Assembly: GCA_016937695.1 (NCBI GenBank)
Contig: JAFGWC010000052.1
Coordinates: 1-53,925 of the forward strand
Direction: 5' to 3'
From: Bacteroidales bacterium
GTDB taxonomy: Bacteria; Bacteroidota; Bacteroidia; Bacteroidales; NBLH01
DNA: 53,925 bases
The first letter of the stretch is position 1. The number at the start of each line of letters is the position of its first letter. The notes under the pieces were generated by a model. The model searched no databases. It was given only the letters and a program-made list of their open reading frames with translations, and was not told the origin of the DNA. Made by a program: the position numbers and the translations under genes. This document shows positions 1-7,881 of the stretch, in pieces.

Positions 1-130
1 GTAAATTTGATTTTAAACTAATTTGATCAATGCTTAATTCTTTGTTTTCTTTTAATAAATCATATATTTTTTGTTCTTCGGGTTTAAATTCAATAAATAA
101 TTTTCCTTGAACAGCTTTTTTATCTTTTTT
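1..130 (-). repeat. Left copy of terminal inverted repeat (dprA 3' region)
   Basis: Reverse complement of 53796-53925. Bases 1-87 match exactly; bases 88 and 125 differ, giving 128/130 matches, and similarity stops abruptly at 131. The right copy lies inside intact dprA, so this copy is a detached piece of that gene or of a close relative. Confidence 0.95.
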
Positions 131-163
131 CCTGACGTTCACACTTTTAAAGACATAAAACAT
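1..163 (-). pseudogene. Detached DprA C-terminal winged-helix fragment, runs off window
   Basis: Read on the minus strand, an open frame follows a TAA at 182-184. It has an ATG at 163, about ten unrelated residues (MFYVFKSVNV), and then continues in the dprA frame through KKDKKAVQGKLF and the start of the winged-helix domain, leaving at base 1. It lacks the DprA N-terminal and Rossmann-like DNA-binding regions, so it cannot be a full DprA. The one coding difference well inside the repeat (base 88) changes Leu to Phe. It may be a pseudogene, a stand-alone winged-helix protein, or a product of assembly across a repeat. No promoter was recognised upstream. Confidence 0.6.
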
Positions 164-418
164 AAATATCAATAAATCAGCTTATTAAATAATTATTTTT
201 AGATGAAAAATTATAAATACTCTGAATGCATACAATACTTAGCTAAACTGAGATTTAATGCTATTTAACTTGTATTATAAGCTCGTTTTTTTCGATGCAT
301 ATTATCCTTAAATTATTTTAATACAATTTAAAATAATTGTCGATTCGGTATTAAATAATCCACAAATACAAATGTTAGCAATAATCCGATTAAATAATAT
401 TTCAAGTTTTATTTTTTT

Positions 419-583
419 CTAAGCAGCAATAATAGTCAATATCAAATTGACTAGAACTTGTATACTAACAAAGAAAGTGTATAGAGAAACAAATAAAAAA
501 CCTTCCATAAAATCATGAGTTAGAAACTCAATCAAAACAACATAGGCAAAGAATGTAAGAATATTTATTCCAAATATTTTCAA
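419..583 (-). CDS. Possible small membrane protein, no ATG start
   Basis: An open minus-strand frame running from a TAA upstream of 610 to TAG at 419-421 encodes a strongly hydrophobic peptide with two helices, around ILTFFAYVVLIEFL and FLFVSLYTFFVSIQVLVNL, ending ILTIIAA. No ATG precedes the first helix. A TTG at 583 would give 54 residues, and TTG starts are used elsewhere in this window. The composition looks like a protein rather than random AT-rich sequence, but it could equally be the remnant of a gene that has lost its start. No family recognised. Confidence 0.35.
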   Translation of the reverse strand: MKIFGINILTFFAYVVLIEFLTHDFMEGFLFVSLYTFFVSIQVLVNLILTIIAA

Positions 584-690
584 TTCAATTATTTCACTAT
601 AATATCCTTCTTAAATAAATTATCAAAAGTATTTTTCGCAATTTTATTTTTTAAAATATTAAAAAAACGATAAAAGTTAATTTTCAAATA

Positions 691-733
691 AAAAAAAGCG
701 TAAAATTGAAATAAAAATCAATATTACGCTTTT
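691..733 (-). terminator. Rho-independent terminator of yebC
   Basis: AAAAGCGTAA (694-703) pairs with TTACGCTTTT (724-733), and the stem extends inward through ATTGA/TCAAT. On the minus strand the hairpin ends in a T run, 18 bases past the yebC stop. Confidence 0.8.
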
Positions 734-750
734 CAAAATATTTAAAAAGA

Positions 751-1500
751 TTATTCTTCCTGAAGTGCAGCTTCTAGTTCGTCTGTCATTTCTAAATCAT
801 GATAAACATTTTGAACGTCATCATCGTCTTCGAGATATTCTATAACTTTTAAAGCTTTTTTAGATGTTTCTACATCCAATTCTTTTCTGGAATTAGGTAT
901 TCTTTGCAGTTCAGCACTTTCCACTTCAACTTTCATTTCTTCAAGCTTTTTTTGCATATTTCCAAAATCTTCCATTGCAGTTGTTAAAATCAACATATCG
1001 TCTGCTTGTTCAATATCTTCGAGTCCTGCATCAATTAATTCCAGTTCAAGTTCTTCAATGTTTAAACCTTCCTTCTTAATATTAAAAATACCTTTTCTGT
1101 CAAATAAAAAGCTTAATGATCCATTTTTACCTAAAACACCACCTCTTTTGTTAAAAATTGCTCTAACGTTGCTGACAGTTCTTTGGTTATTATCCGTTAA
1201 ACATTCAACAAAAATAGCAACACCACCTGGCCCTGTTCCTTCAAAAGTAGCTTCAGAATAATTATCGCCGCCTGCTTCGGCTTTAGTAATAGCTCTTTGA
1301 ATAACATCTTTAGGCATATTAACACCTTTAGCATTAGCTACAGCTGTTCTTAAACGTGGATTCATCTCTGCATCGCTACCTCCTCCTTCTTTAACAGCTA
1401 TAGTTATTTCTTTGGAAAGTCGCGAAAAAATCTTTGATCTTTTAGCATCGATCGCTCCTTTTTTCCTCTTAATTGTTGACCATTTACTATGTCCTGACAT
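751..1500 (-). CDS. yebC: YebC/PmpR family translation or transcription factor
   Basis: 249 residues, the usual length. The N-terminus MSGHSKWSTIKRKKGAIDAKR is the family signature, followed by a GVNMPKDVIQRAI-type segment and the EGTGPGG loop. YebC/TACO1 proteins are cytoplasmic. Family members have been described both as DNA-binding regulators and as factors that help ribosomes through difficult sequences, and the sequence here does not decide between these roles. The acidic C-terminus is typical. The gene stands alone, divergent from miaB, and ends at a clear hairpin terminator. Confidence 0.95.
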   Translation of the reverse strand: MSGHSKWSTIKRKKGAIDAKRSKIFSRLSKEITIAVKEGGGSDAEMNPRLRTAVANAKGVNMPKDVIQRAITKAEAGGDNYSEATFEGTGPGGVAIFVECLTDNNQRTVSNVRAIFNKRGGVLGKNGSLSFLFDRKGIFNIKKEGLNIEELELELIDAGLEDIEQADDMLILTTAMEDFGNMQKKLEEMKVEVESAELQRIPNSRKELDVETSKKALKVIEYLEDDDDVQNVYHDLEMTDELEAALQEE

Positions 1501-1644
1501 ACTATTTGTATTTATATTTTATAAGTTTTTCATTTAAATTGCAAAATTGCAAAAAAAATAGATATTTTCATCATTTGAAAGAAATTTATATCAGATATTT
1601 AAATAAAAGACATGTTTATCTTTTATTTTTTCGAATTTAAAATT

Positions 1645-1652
1645 TACTTTTG
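1645..1652 (+). promoter_or_regulatory. Predicted miaB promoter -7 box
   Basis: TACTTTTG fits the Bacteroidota consensus TAnnTTTG and lies 28 bases before the miaB ATG. No convincing -33 TTTG was found. Confidence 0.5.
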
Positions 1653-1679
1653 CAAACTAATTTTTGAATTATTTCTCTT

Positions 1680-3062
1680 ATGCAAAAAATAGTTGTTGAT
1701 AAAATAGAAGAACAAAAAAACGATTTATCTAAAAAATTTAATAAAGCTAAGCAAAAGCTATATATTGAAACATATGGCTGTCAAATGAATGTTGCTGATA
1801 GTGAGCTTGTTGTGTCGATTTTAAATAAAGAAGGTTTTGCATACACCGAAAATATTGAAGATGCAGACTTAATTTTAATAAACACATGTTCGATTAGAGA
1901 GAATGCAGAAAAAAGGATTTTTAATCGCCTTGAGCAATTAAAACATCTAAAGAAAAAAAATAAATCAATGCTGATTGGAATAATCGGTTGCATGGCAGAA
2001 AGGCTAAAAGAAAAACTACTTGAAGAAGAAAAGCTTGTTGATATAGTTGTTGGTCCTGATGCTTACAGAGATTTACCAAAATTAGTAAAAAGTGCAGAAA
2101 GTGGTCAACAAGCAATTAATGTATTACTTTCAAGAGAAGAAACTTATGCTGAAATAAGTCCGATTCGTTTAGATAAAAATGGAGTATCGGCTTATGTTTC
2201 TATAATGAGAGGCTGCGATAATATGTGTGCTTATTGTGTAGTGCCTTTCACCAGAGGAAGAGAAAGAAGCCGCGACCCAAAATCCATTTTAAATGAAGTA
2301 AATGAATTAATAGAACAAAACTATAAAGAAGTTACATTACTTGGCCAGAATGTTGATAAATATAATTGGAATAGTGGTGAAGTAAATTTTGCTAACTTAC
2401 TGGAAATGACTGCAAAGCTAAACTCAAAACTTAGAGTTCGTTTTTCCACATCATATCCACAGGACATGACGGATGAAGTTATAAAAACTATTGCCAAATT
2501 CGGTAATATCTGCAATTATATACATTTGCCTGTACAATCCGGAAGTACAAGAATTTTAGATTTAATGAAAAGAGGATATACAAGAGATTGGTATATGAAC
2601 AGAATTTCCACAATTAAAAAATATATACCTGATTGCGCAATTTCATCTGATTTTATTACCGGTTTTTGTACAGAAACAGAAGAAGACCACAAAGACACAC
2701 TTTCTATTATGGAATGGGTTGGTTTCGATTACGCATATATGTTTAAATATTCTGAAAGACCAAACACTTATGCTGCAAAAAAACTAGAAGACGATATTCC
2801 TGAAGAAATAAAATCGAGACGATTAAATGAAATTATAGAACTTCAACATCAACTTTCTCTTGAAAGCAATAAAAAAGATATTGGAAAAACTTTTGAAGTT
2901 TTAGTTGAGGGCGTTTCAAAAAAATCAGAGAACAGATTATATGGTAGAAGCCCTCAATACAAAATTGTAGTTTTTGAAAGAAAGAATTATAATATTGGAG
3001 ATTTTGTTAATGTGAAAGTAACAGATTGTACTTCTGCAACTTTAAAAGGAGAATCTATATAA
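1680..3062 (+). CDS. miaB: tRNA-2-methylthio-N6-dimethylallyladenosine synthase MiaB
   Basis: 460 residues. It adds the methylthio group to i6A37 of tRNAs reading UNN codons, a radical-SAM reaction that uses two iron-sulfur clusters. The N-terminal methylthiotransferase domain has the three cluster cysteines in YGCQMN, NTCS and GCMAE (near residues 34, 70 and 104). The radical-SAM motif CDNMCAYC lies near residue 180, and a TRAM domain closes the protein (about 385-455). [20 protein letters not shown] is characteristic of MiaB rather than RimO or MtaB. An N-terminal extension of about 25 lysine-rich residues precedes the domain. Monocistronic; converges on lon across a 14-bp hairpin. Confidence 0.97.
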   Translation: MQKIVVDKIEEQKNDLSKKFNKAKQKLYIETYGCQMNVADSELVVSILNKEGFAYTENIEDADLILINTCSIRENAEKRIFNRLEQLKHLKKKNKSMLIGIIGCMAERLKEKLLEEEKLVDIVVGPDAYRDLPKLVKSAESGQQAINVLLSREETYAEISPIRLDKNGVSAYVSIMRGCDNMCAYCVVPFTRGRERSRDPKSILNEVNELIEQNYKEVTLLGQNVDKYNWNSGEVNFANLLEMTAKLNSKLRVRFSTSYPQDMTDEVIKTIAKFGNICNYIHLPVQSGSTRILDLMKRGYTRDWYMNRISTIKKYIPDCAISSDFITGFCTETEEDHKDTLSIMEWVGFDYAYMFKYSERPNTYAAKKLEDDIPEEIKSRRLNEIIELQHQLSLESNKKDIGKTFEVLVEGVSKKSENRLYGRSPQYKIVVFERKNYNIGDFVNVKVTDCTSATLKGESI

Positions 3063-3073
3063 TATTATTAAAT

Positions 3074-3109
3074 GTTGAAGGTTACAACTTATAAATTGTA
3101 ATCTTCAAC
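3074..3109. terminator. Palindrome between convergent miaB and lon
   Basis: GTTGAAGGTTACAA (3074-3087) pairs with TTGTAATCTTCAAC (3096-3109), 14 pairs including one G-U, with an eight-base loop. The position suggests a bidirectional terminator. It is closely related to the palindrome at 37419-37453, and every difference between the two preserves pairing. Confidence 0.7.
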
Positions 3110-3124
3110 TTTAAACACTGTAAA

Positions 3125-5593
3125 TTATTCCTTTTTCACATCCAATTTTTTTGGATTTGTGATTTTTTGTTTAAGTATAGATATTTCTAAAACTTCCCTG
3201 ATATTATCAACATAATGAAATTTAAGTCCTTGGATATAAATATCTTTTATTTCAAGAATATCTTTTTTATTTTCAATAGAAAGAATAATTTCTTTAATAT
3301 TCGCTCTTTTTGCGGCTAATATTTTTTCTTTGATTCCACCAACAGGCAAAACTTTTCCTCTTAAAGTTATTTCACCGGTCATTGCAATATTTTTCTTTAT
3401 TTTTCTTTGAGAAAAAACAGAAGCCAAAGCAGTTGCCATAGTAATTCCTGCAGATGGTCCATCTTTTGGTATTGCACCTTCAGGAACATGTAAATGAATA
3501 TTCCAATTATCAAAAATATCTTGTTCTATTCCAAGAATTTCATTATTTGCTTTTAAATATTCTAATGCAATAACAGCAGATTCTTTCATTACATTTCCAA
3601 GATTTCCTGTTAAAGTAAGCTTTCCATTACCTTTGCTAAGGCTTGCTTCAATCATTAAAATTTGACCACCAACAGCAGTCCAGGCAAGGCCTGTAACAAC
3701 TCCGGCATATTCATTGCCTTGATAAGTATTGTTTGAATATCTTGATTGTCCCAGAAAATCAACAATATCTTCAGTTGTTAATTTTGGATTATAATCTTCC
3801 TCAAAAGCTAGTTTTTTCGCAATTTTCCTGACAAGTTTTGCTAAAACCTTATCTAATTGTCTAACACCTGATTCTCTTGTATAATCAACAATTACTTGTT
3901 CAAAAATATTTTTACTTAATACTATTTGATCCTTTTTTAAACCATGCTCGATAATTTGCTTTGGCAGCAAGTGTTTTTTTGCAATTTCAATCTTTTCTTC
4001 AATAATATATCCGCTGATATCAATTATTTCCATTCTATCTCTTAACGCAGGATTAATAGGACCTAAAGTATTTGCTGTTGCAATAAACATTACTTTAGAT
4101 AAATCATACTCTAATTCAAGATAATTATCATAAAATGCTATATTTTGTTCAGGATCAAGCACTTCCAATAATGCTGATGATGGATCGCCTCTAAAATCAT
4201 TACCAACTTTATCAATTTCATCCAAAATAAAAACAGGATTTGAAGATTTAACCTTTTTAATAGATTGAATTATTCTTCCCGGCATTGCGCCGATGTAGGT
4301 TTTTCTATGTCCACGTATTTCAGCTTCATCGTGCAAACCGCCAAGCGAAATTCGTGCATACTTTCTGTTAATTGCAGTAGCTATTGATTTTCCAAGAGAA
4401 GTTTTACCGACTCCCGGAGGGCCTAACAGACATAAAATTGGTGCTTTTAAATCACCTTTTAATTTCAAAACTGCAAGATGTTCTAAAATCCTTTCTTTGA
4501 CCTTATCTAAACCAAAATGATCTTCATCAAGTATTTTTTCAGCTCTTTTTAAATCAAAATTATCCTTTGTATAAAAGTTCCAAGGTAATTCGACTAGTGT
4601 TTGCAAATAACTCAATTCAATTCCATATTCAGGTGATGCTGAGTTAGTTCTTTGAATTTTTGCTATAGATTTGTTAAACATCTCTTTAGCATCTTTTCCC
4701 CACTTTTTCTTTTTAGCTTTCTTTTTAAGTTCTTCTATTTCAATATCAATTGGGTCTTTTCCAAGTTCATTCTGAATAGCTTTAATCTGCTGGTTTAGAA
4801 AATATTCTTTTTGTTGTTGATCTAATTCTAATTTAACTTTAGATTGGATATTATCTTTAAGCTCTAATTTTTGAACCTCAGTAGCTAAATGTTCTAAAAG
4901 AGAAATTGCTCTTTTCTTTAAATCATCAATTTCAAGAAGTTTTTGCTTATCAACAGGCAATAAATCGCTATTTGAACAAATAAAATTTATCAAAAATCTA
5001 GGACTTTCAATATTTTTTATTGCAAAAACTGCCTCTTTAGGAATATGAGAAGAAAGATCGATGATATCAATAGCTGTTTCTTTTAAAGATGTAGTTATAG
5101 CTTCGAATTCCTTGTCTTTTGCCGCCGGAAAAATATCTGCTAATTCAGATACTTTAGCTTGAAAATAAGGTTTTTCTCTTACATATTCATCAATTTTAAA
5201 ACGCTTTAATCCTTGTATAATAACAGTTGTGGAATTATCAGGCATTTCAAGCACTTTTACAATTTGTGCCATCGTTCCTATCTCGTACAAATCCTCTTTT
5301 TGCGGATCATCAATTTTTGAGTCTTTTTGAGTTATTATACCAATCAGCTTCTCTTTTTTATATACTGATTTTATAAGTCGTATTGATTTTTTTCTTCCAA
5401 CGGCAATAGGTATTATAACGCCTGAAAATAACACTGTGTTCTTTAATGTTAAAATTGGCAATATCTCGGGAATATTTGAGCCATTAATATCATCTTCTTC
5501 ATTCTCAGACATTATTGGAATAAAATCAGAACCATTTTCGAGAGCTCCCGAAAATAATAAATCGTCCATATTTTGTTTTTTTCTAAAATCCAT
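3125..5593 (-). CDS. lon: ATP-dependent Lon protease
   Basis: 822 residues, full length. Lon degrades damaged and regulatory proteins in the cytoplasm as an ATP-driven hexamer. The N-terminal substrate-binding domain (about 40-240, beginning PILTLKNTVLFSGVIIPI) and a coiled-coil segment (about 240-330) precede the AAA+ module, which has Walker A GPPGVGKTS near 392 and a FILDEIDKV Walker B. The protease domain has the catalytic serine in KDGPSAG near 712 and the catalytic lysine in GGIKEKILAAKRA near 754, so the Ser-Lys dyad is intact. The Lys-rich C-terminal tail is short. Single gene; an inverted repeat lies upstream at 5632-5662. Confidence 0.98.
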   Translation of the reverse strand: MDFRKKQNMDDLLFSGALENGSDFIPIMSENEEDDINGSNIPEILPILTLKNTVLFSGVIIPIAVGRKKSIRLIKSVYKKEKLIGIITQKDSKIDDPQKEDLYEIGTMAQIVKVLEMPDNSTTVIIQGLKRFKIDEYVREKPYFQAKVSELADIFPAAKDKEFEAITTSLKETAIDIIDLSSHIPKEAVFAIKNIESPRFLINFICSNSDLLPVDKQKLLEIDDLKKRAISLLEHLATEVQKLELKDNIQSKVKLELDQQQKEYFLNQQIKAIQNELGKDPIDIEIEELKKKAKKKKWGKDAKEMFNKSIAKIQRTNSASPEYGIELSYLQTLVELPWNFYTKDNFDLKRAEKILDEDHFGLDKVKERILEHLAVLKLKGDLKAPILCLLGPPGVGKTSLGKSIATAINRKYARISLGGLHDEAEIRGHRKTYIGAMPGRIIQSIKKVKSSNPVFILDEIDKVGNDFRGDPSSALLEVLDPEQNIAFYDNYLELEYDLSKVMFIATANTLGPINPALRDRMEIIDISGYIIEEKIEIAKKHLLPKQIIEHGLKKDQIVLSKNIFEQVIVDYTRESGVRQLDKVLAKLVRKIAKKLAFEEDYNPKLTTEDIVDFLGQSRYSNNTYQGNEYAGVVTGLAWTAVGGQILMIEASLSKGNGKLTLTGNLGNVMKESAVIALEYLKANNEILGIEQDIFDNWNIHLHVPEGAIPKDGPSAGITMATALASVFSQRKIKKNIAMTGEITLRGKVLPVGGIKEKILAAKRANIKEIILSIENKKDILEIKDIYIQGLKFHYVDNIREVLEISILKQKITNPKKLDVKKE

Positions 5594-5956
5594 ATTTTTT
5601 TCTGTAATTTATACAGCTAATTTTAAATTATGACAAAATCTACATAGAAAAGACATTTTGTCGCTTATTTTGAAATAAATTTTAATGTAAATAATTCTTT
5701 AGTTAATAAATAACAACTATAATCTTTTAATTTCCTGAGTTTTGATTATTTTTATTCAAATTTATTTAAAAGCTCGAGCTTCTGTGTCTGCAATATATAA
5801 AGAAAATATTTTTTTATATTAACAATCAGCACTTTACACTTAAGAATATACTTATTCACGAATAATTATAATTAACCATTTCTGTTGGTCAATACTTATG
5901 CCAAATGGAATATTTGAAAAAATGGCATAAATAATCAATTATAAAAAGAAAAAAAA
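5594..5956. other. Intergenic stretch upstream of lon
   Basis: 363 bases with no credible ORF or RNA gene. It holds the inverted repeat near lon (5632-5662) and a second one, TTATGCCA (5896-5903) with TGGCATAA (5923-5930), just beyond the glmX stop. The second lacks a T tract, so it is not called a terminator. Confidence 0.6.
5632..5662. promoter_or_regulatory. Inverted repeat upstream of lon, possible operator
   Basis: GACAAAAT (5632-5639) and ATTTTGTC (5655-5662) form a perfect 8-bp inverted repeat with a 15-bp spacer, 39 bases upstream of the lon ATG. The arm centres lie about 23 bp apart, suiting a dimeric regulator on one DNA face. No T run follows, so a terminator is less likely. Which protein might bind is unknown. 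Confidence 0.35.
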
Positions 5957-7144
5957 CTATTTTCTATATTTATTAGTCATTTCAAAAACTTCTTTTAAAA
6001 TATTCTGTTCAATTGTATCGAACTCAATATTTCGCCTTTCCATTACCTTTTGATTAACTTCAAAAGCTTTAATAACAGTATATTCAGTATATCCATGTGC
6101 ACCGCCCCAAGAAAATGAAGGAACAAAATTACGTGGAAAACCGGAACCGAAAATATTTGCATTAACGCCAACAACAGTTCCGGTATTAAACATGGTATTA
6201 ATTCCGCTTTTTGAATGATCACCCATAATTAAACCACAAAATTGCAAACCTGTTTTAATAAATTTCTCAGCTTTATAATTCCATACTTTTACTTCGGCAT
6301 AATTATTTTTTAGATTTGAGTTATTTGTATCGGCACCCAAATTACACCATTCTCCTAAAACAGCATTTCCTAAAAAGCCATCATGTCCTTTATTTGAATA
6401 TCCGGTAATAACAACATTATTTAGTTCACCTCCCACTTTTGAATGCGGTCCTATTGTTGTTGCACCATAAATTTTTGCGCCCATTTTTATTGTTGAATGT
6501 TCACATAAAGCCAATGAACCTCTAATTACAGAACCTTCCATGATTTCAGAATCTTTTGCTAAATATACAAATGAATCTTTTGCGTTAATAATTGCAAATT
6601 CAGAAACAGCTCCTTCTTCTACAAAAATATTTTCGCCTATAATTCTGTTCGAATTACTTAAATTTGAACTAGTTCTGTTTTTTGTTAATAATTTATAATC
6701 GTTTTCTATTTCTTGTTCATTCAATGAAAAAATATCCCATGGATAACTAATTTTTGAAATCTGTATATTCAATTTTATGATTTCAAGTCCCTTAATTGTA
6801 TCGCTATTTACTTGTCTAATTTCAGCACTACTTTTAAAGCCTACAATTGTTTCATTTGATATTAAAACTTGATTTGATTTTAAATCATTTAATTTGTTAA
6901 CAATCTCATTATTAGGCAATATCAATGAATTCACATATAAATTTTCGCTTGAATATTTAATTTTGAATTTTTCTTGCAAATAACTTTTTGTTAAATAACT
7001 GCAACTTGCCAAAAACATTTTTTCCCATTTTTCTTTAATAGTCAAAATACCAACTCTTATTTCAGAAATAGGCCTTGTATAAGTTAACGGAAGAAGATTT
7101 TCCCAATTATCGATGTAATCAAATAAAATAATATTCATTGTCAT
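5957..7144 (-). CDS. GlmX-type GlcNAc-1-P uridylyltransferase / GlcN-1-P acetyltransferase
   Basis: 395 residues. The N-terminus MNIILFDYIDNWENLLPLTY followed by TRPISEIRVGI is the signature of the Bacteroidota alternative GlmU (family often called glmX). The nucleotidyltransferase-like half (about 1-190) is followed by a left-handed beta-helix of hexapeptide repeats (about 195-350) with GSVIRGSLALCEHSTIKMGA-type turns. The inferred role is making UDP-GlcNAc for peptidoglycan and lipid A. Two in-frame ATGs two codons apart (7144 and 7138) are both possible. Same strand as rpmE2, about 130 bases downstream of it and beyond the rpmE2 terminator, so probably transcribed separately. Substrate is assigned from family only. 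Confidence 0.85.
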   Translation of the reverse strand: MTMNIILFDYIDNWENLLPLTYTRPISEIRVGILTIKEKWEKMFLASCSYLTKSYLQEKFKIKYSSENLYVNSLILPNNEIVNKLNDLKSNQVLISNETIVGFKSSAEIRQVNSDTIKGLEIIKLNIQISKISYPWDIFSLNEQEIENDYKLLTKNRTSSNLSNSNRIIGENIFVEEGAVSEFAIINAKDSFVYLAKDSEIMEGSVIRGSLALCEHSTIKMGAKIYGATTIGPHSKVGGELNNVVITGYSNKGHDGFLGNAVLGEWCNLGADTNNSNLKNNYAEVKVWNYKAEKFIKTGLQFCGLIMGDHSKSGINTMFNTGTVVGVNANIFGSGFPRNFVPSFSWGGAHGYTEYTVIKAFEVNQKVMERRNIEFDTIEQNILKEVFEMTNKYRK

Positions 7145-7222
7145 TATTTTTATTAAAATGAAATTAAACTAAAAAACATTGTAAATTATAAACATTTATC
7201 AATTTTACCAAATACATAAAAT

Positions 7223-7252
7223 AAAAAAAGCTCCGAAAATTCCGAAGCTTTT
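7223..7252 (-). terminator. Terminator of rpmE2
   Basis: On the minus strand AAAGCT pairs with AGCTTT around a CG-closed inner stem and is followed by seven T. It lies 22 bases after the L31 stop. Confidence 0.75.
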
Positions 7253-7273
7253 AAAATATCTTAAATAAAAAAA

Positions 7274-7537
7274 TTATTTCTTTTTATCATCAATATGTTT
7301 TTTGTATCTAGTCATAAATTTATCAACACGTCCGGCAGTATCAACAAGTTTCATTTTACCTGTATAAAACGGATGAGATGTGTTTGAAATTTCTATTTTT
7401 AATAACGGATAAGTTACTCCATCTATTTCAATAGAATCTTTTGAATTAGCTGTAGATTTTGTAATAAAAGTATGTTCATTCGACATATCTTTAAATGCAA
7501 CTAATCTATAACCTTCCGGATGAATACCTTTTTTCAT
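7274..7537 (-). CDS. rpmE2: 50S ribosomal protein L31 type B
   Basis: 87 residues. The start MKKGIHPEGYRLVAFKDMSN and the SNTSHPFYTGKMKLVDTAGRVDKF segment are L31 hallmarks. The four zinc-binding cysteines of type A L31 are absent, so this is the zinc-independent type B form, normal in Bacteroidota. It is a large-subunit component at the intersubunit bridge. The gene has a well-formed promoter (7586-7616) and its own terminator, so it is a single-gene unit. The C-terminal KKHIDDKKK tail is typical. Confidence 0.97.
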   Translation of the reverse strand: MKKGIHPEGYRLVAFKDMSNEHTFITKSTANSKDSIEIDGVTYPLLKIEISNTSHPFYTGKMKLVDTAGRVDKFMTRYKKHIDDKKK

Positions 7538-7585
7538 TGCTATATTTTTTAAATTTTTTCTTGAAAATCCTTAAATTTTGGCTTG

Positions 7586-7616
7586 CAAAAATAAATATTA
7601 ATATCTTAATAACAAA
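7586..7616 (-). promoter_or_regulatory. Predicted rpmE2 promoter
   Basis: Read on the minus strand: TTTG (7616-7613), 19 bases, then TATTTTTG (7593-7586). This matches both boxes of the Bacteroidota sigma-ABfr consensus with standard spacing, about 50 bases before the ATG. Confidence 0.7.
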
Positions 7617-7669
7617 AGAAAATTGAGATTAATTGAAATTTTTAAATAAAATCATAAAATAGTTCTGCC

Positions 7670-7706
7670 TTTTCCATCAAAAAAAAATCATTTTTATGAT
7701 GGAAAA
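7670..7706. promoter_or_regulatory. Palindrome between rpmE2 and etfB
   Basis: TTTTCCATCA (7670-7679) and TGATGGAAAA (7697-7706) form a perfect 10-bp inverted repeat with a 17-base loop. It lies between divergent promoters, so a terminator role is not expected. An operator or regulatory hairpin is possible. Confidence 0.4.
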
Positions 7707-7847
7707 AATCATAAAATCACAAAAAAACAAAGATGTTATGCATGCATATAAAATATTGTAAATGAGCTAATTGGCTGATTTTTAGATACACAGAAATTAA
7801 AATTTATCCAATTTAAGAATAGCATTAGTTTAGTATACAAAAAATTC

Positions 7848-7856
7848 TATATTTGC
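7848..7856 (+). promoter_or_regulatory. Predicted etfB promoter -7 box
   Basis: TATATTTG followed by C fits TAnnTTTG and lies 26 bases before the etfB ATG. The -33 box is weak. Confidence 0.55.
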
Positions 7857-7881
7857 AATCAAAACTAAACAATAATAGAAA

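Larger units (their letters stand above)
164..750. other. Intergenic stretch downstream of yebC
   Basis: 587 bases between the dprA fragment and yebC. It holds one possible 54-residue membrane ORF on the minus strand (419-583) and the yebC terminator (691-733). The rest is very AT-rich, with no ORF, tRNA or recognisable repeat. Confidence 0.6.
7538..7881. other. Divergent intergenic region rpmE2 / etfB
   Basis: 344 bases holding the rpmE2 promoter, a 10-bp palindrome (7670-7706) and the etfB promoter (7848-7855). No ORF or RNA gene is visible. Confidence 0.65.

Noticed and set aside
5896-5930. Hairpin after the GlmX-type gene as terminator
   Set aside because: TTATGCCA/TGGCATAA pairs, but there is no T run on the minus strand and the loop is 19 bases; mentioned only within the intergenic entry.
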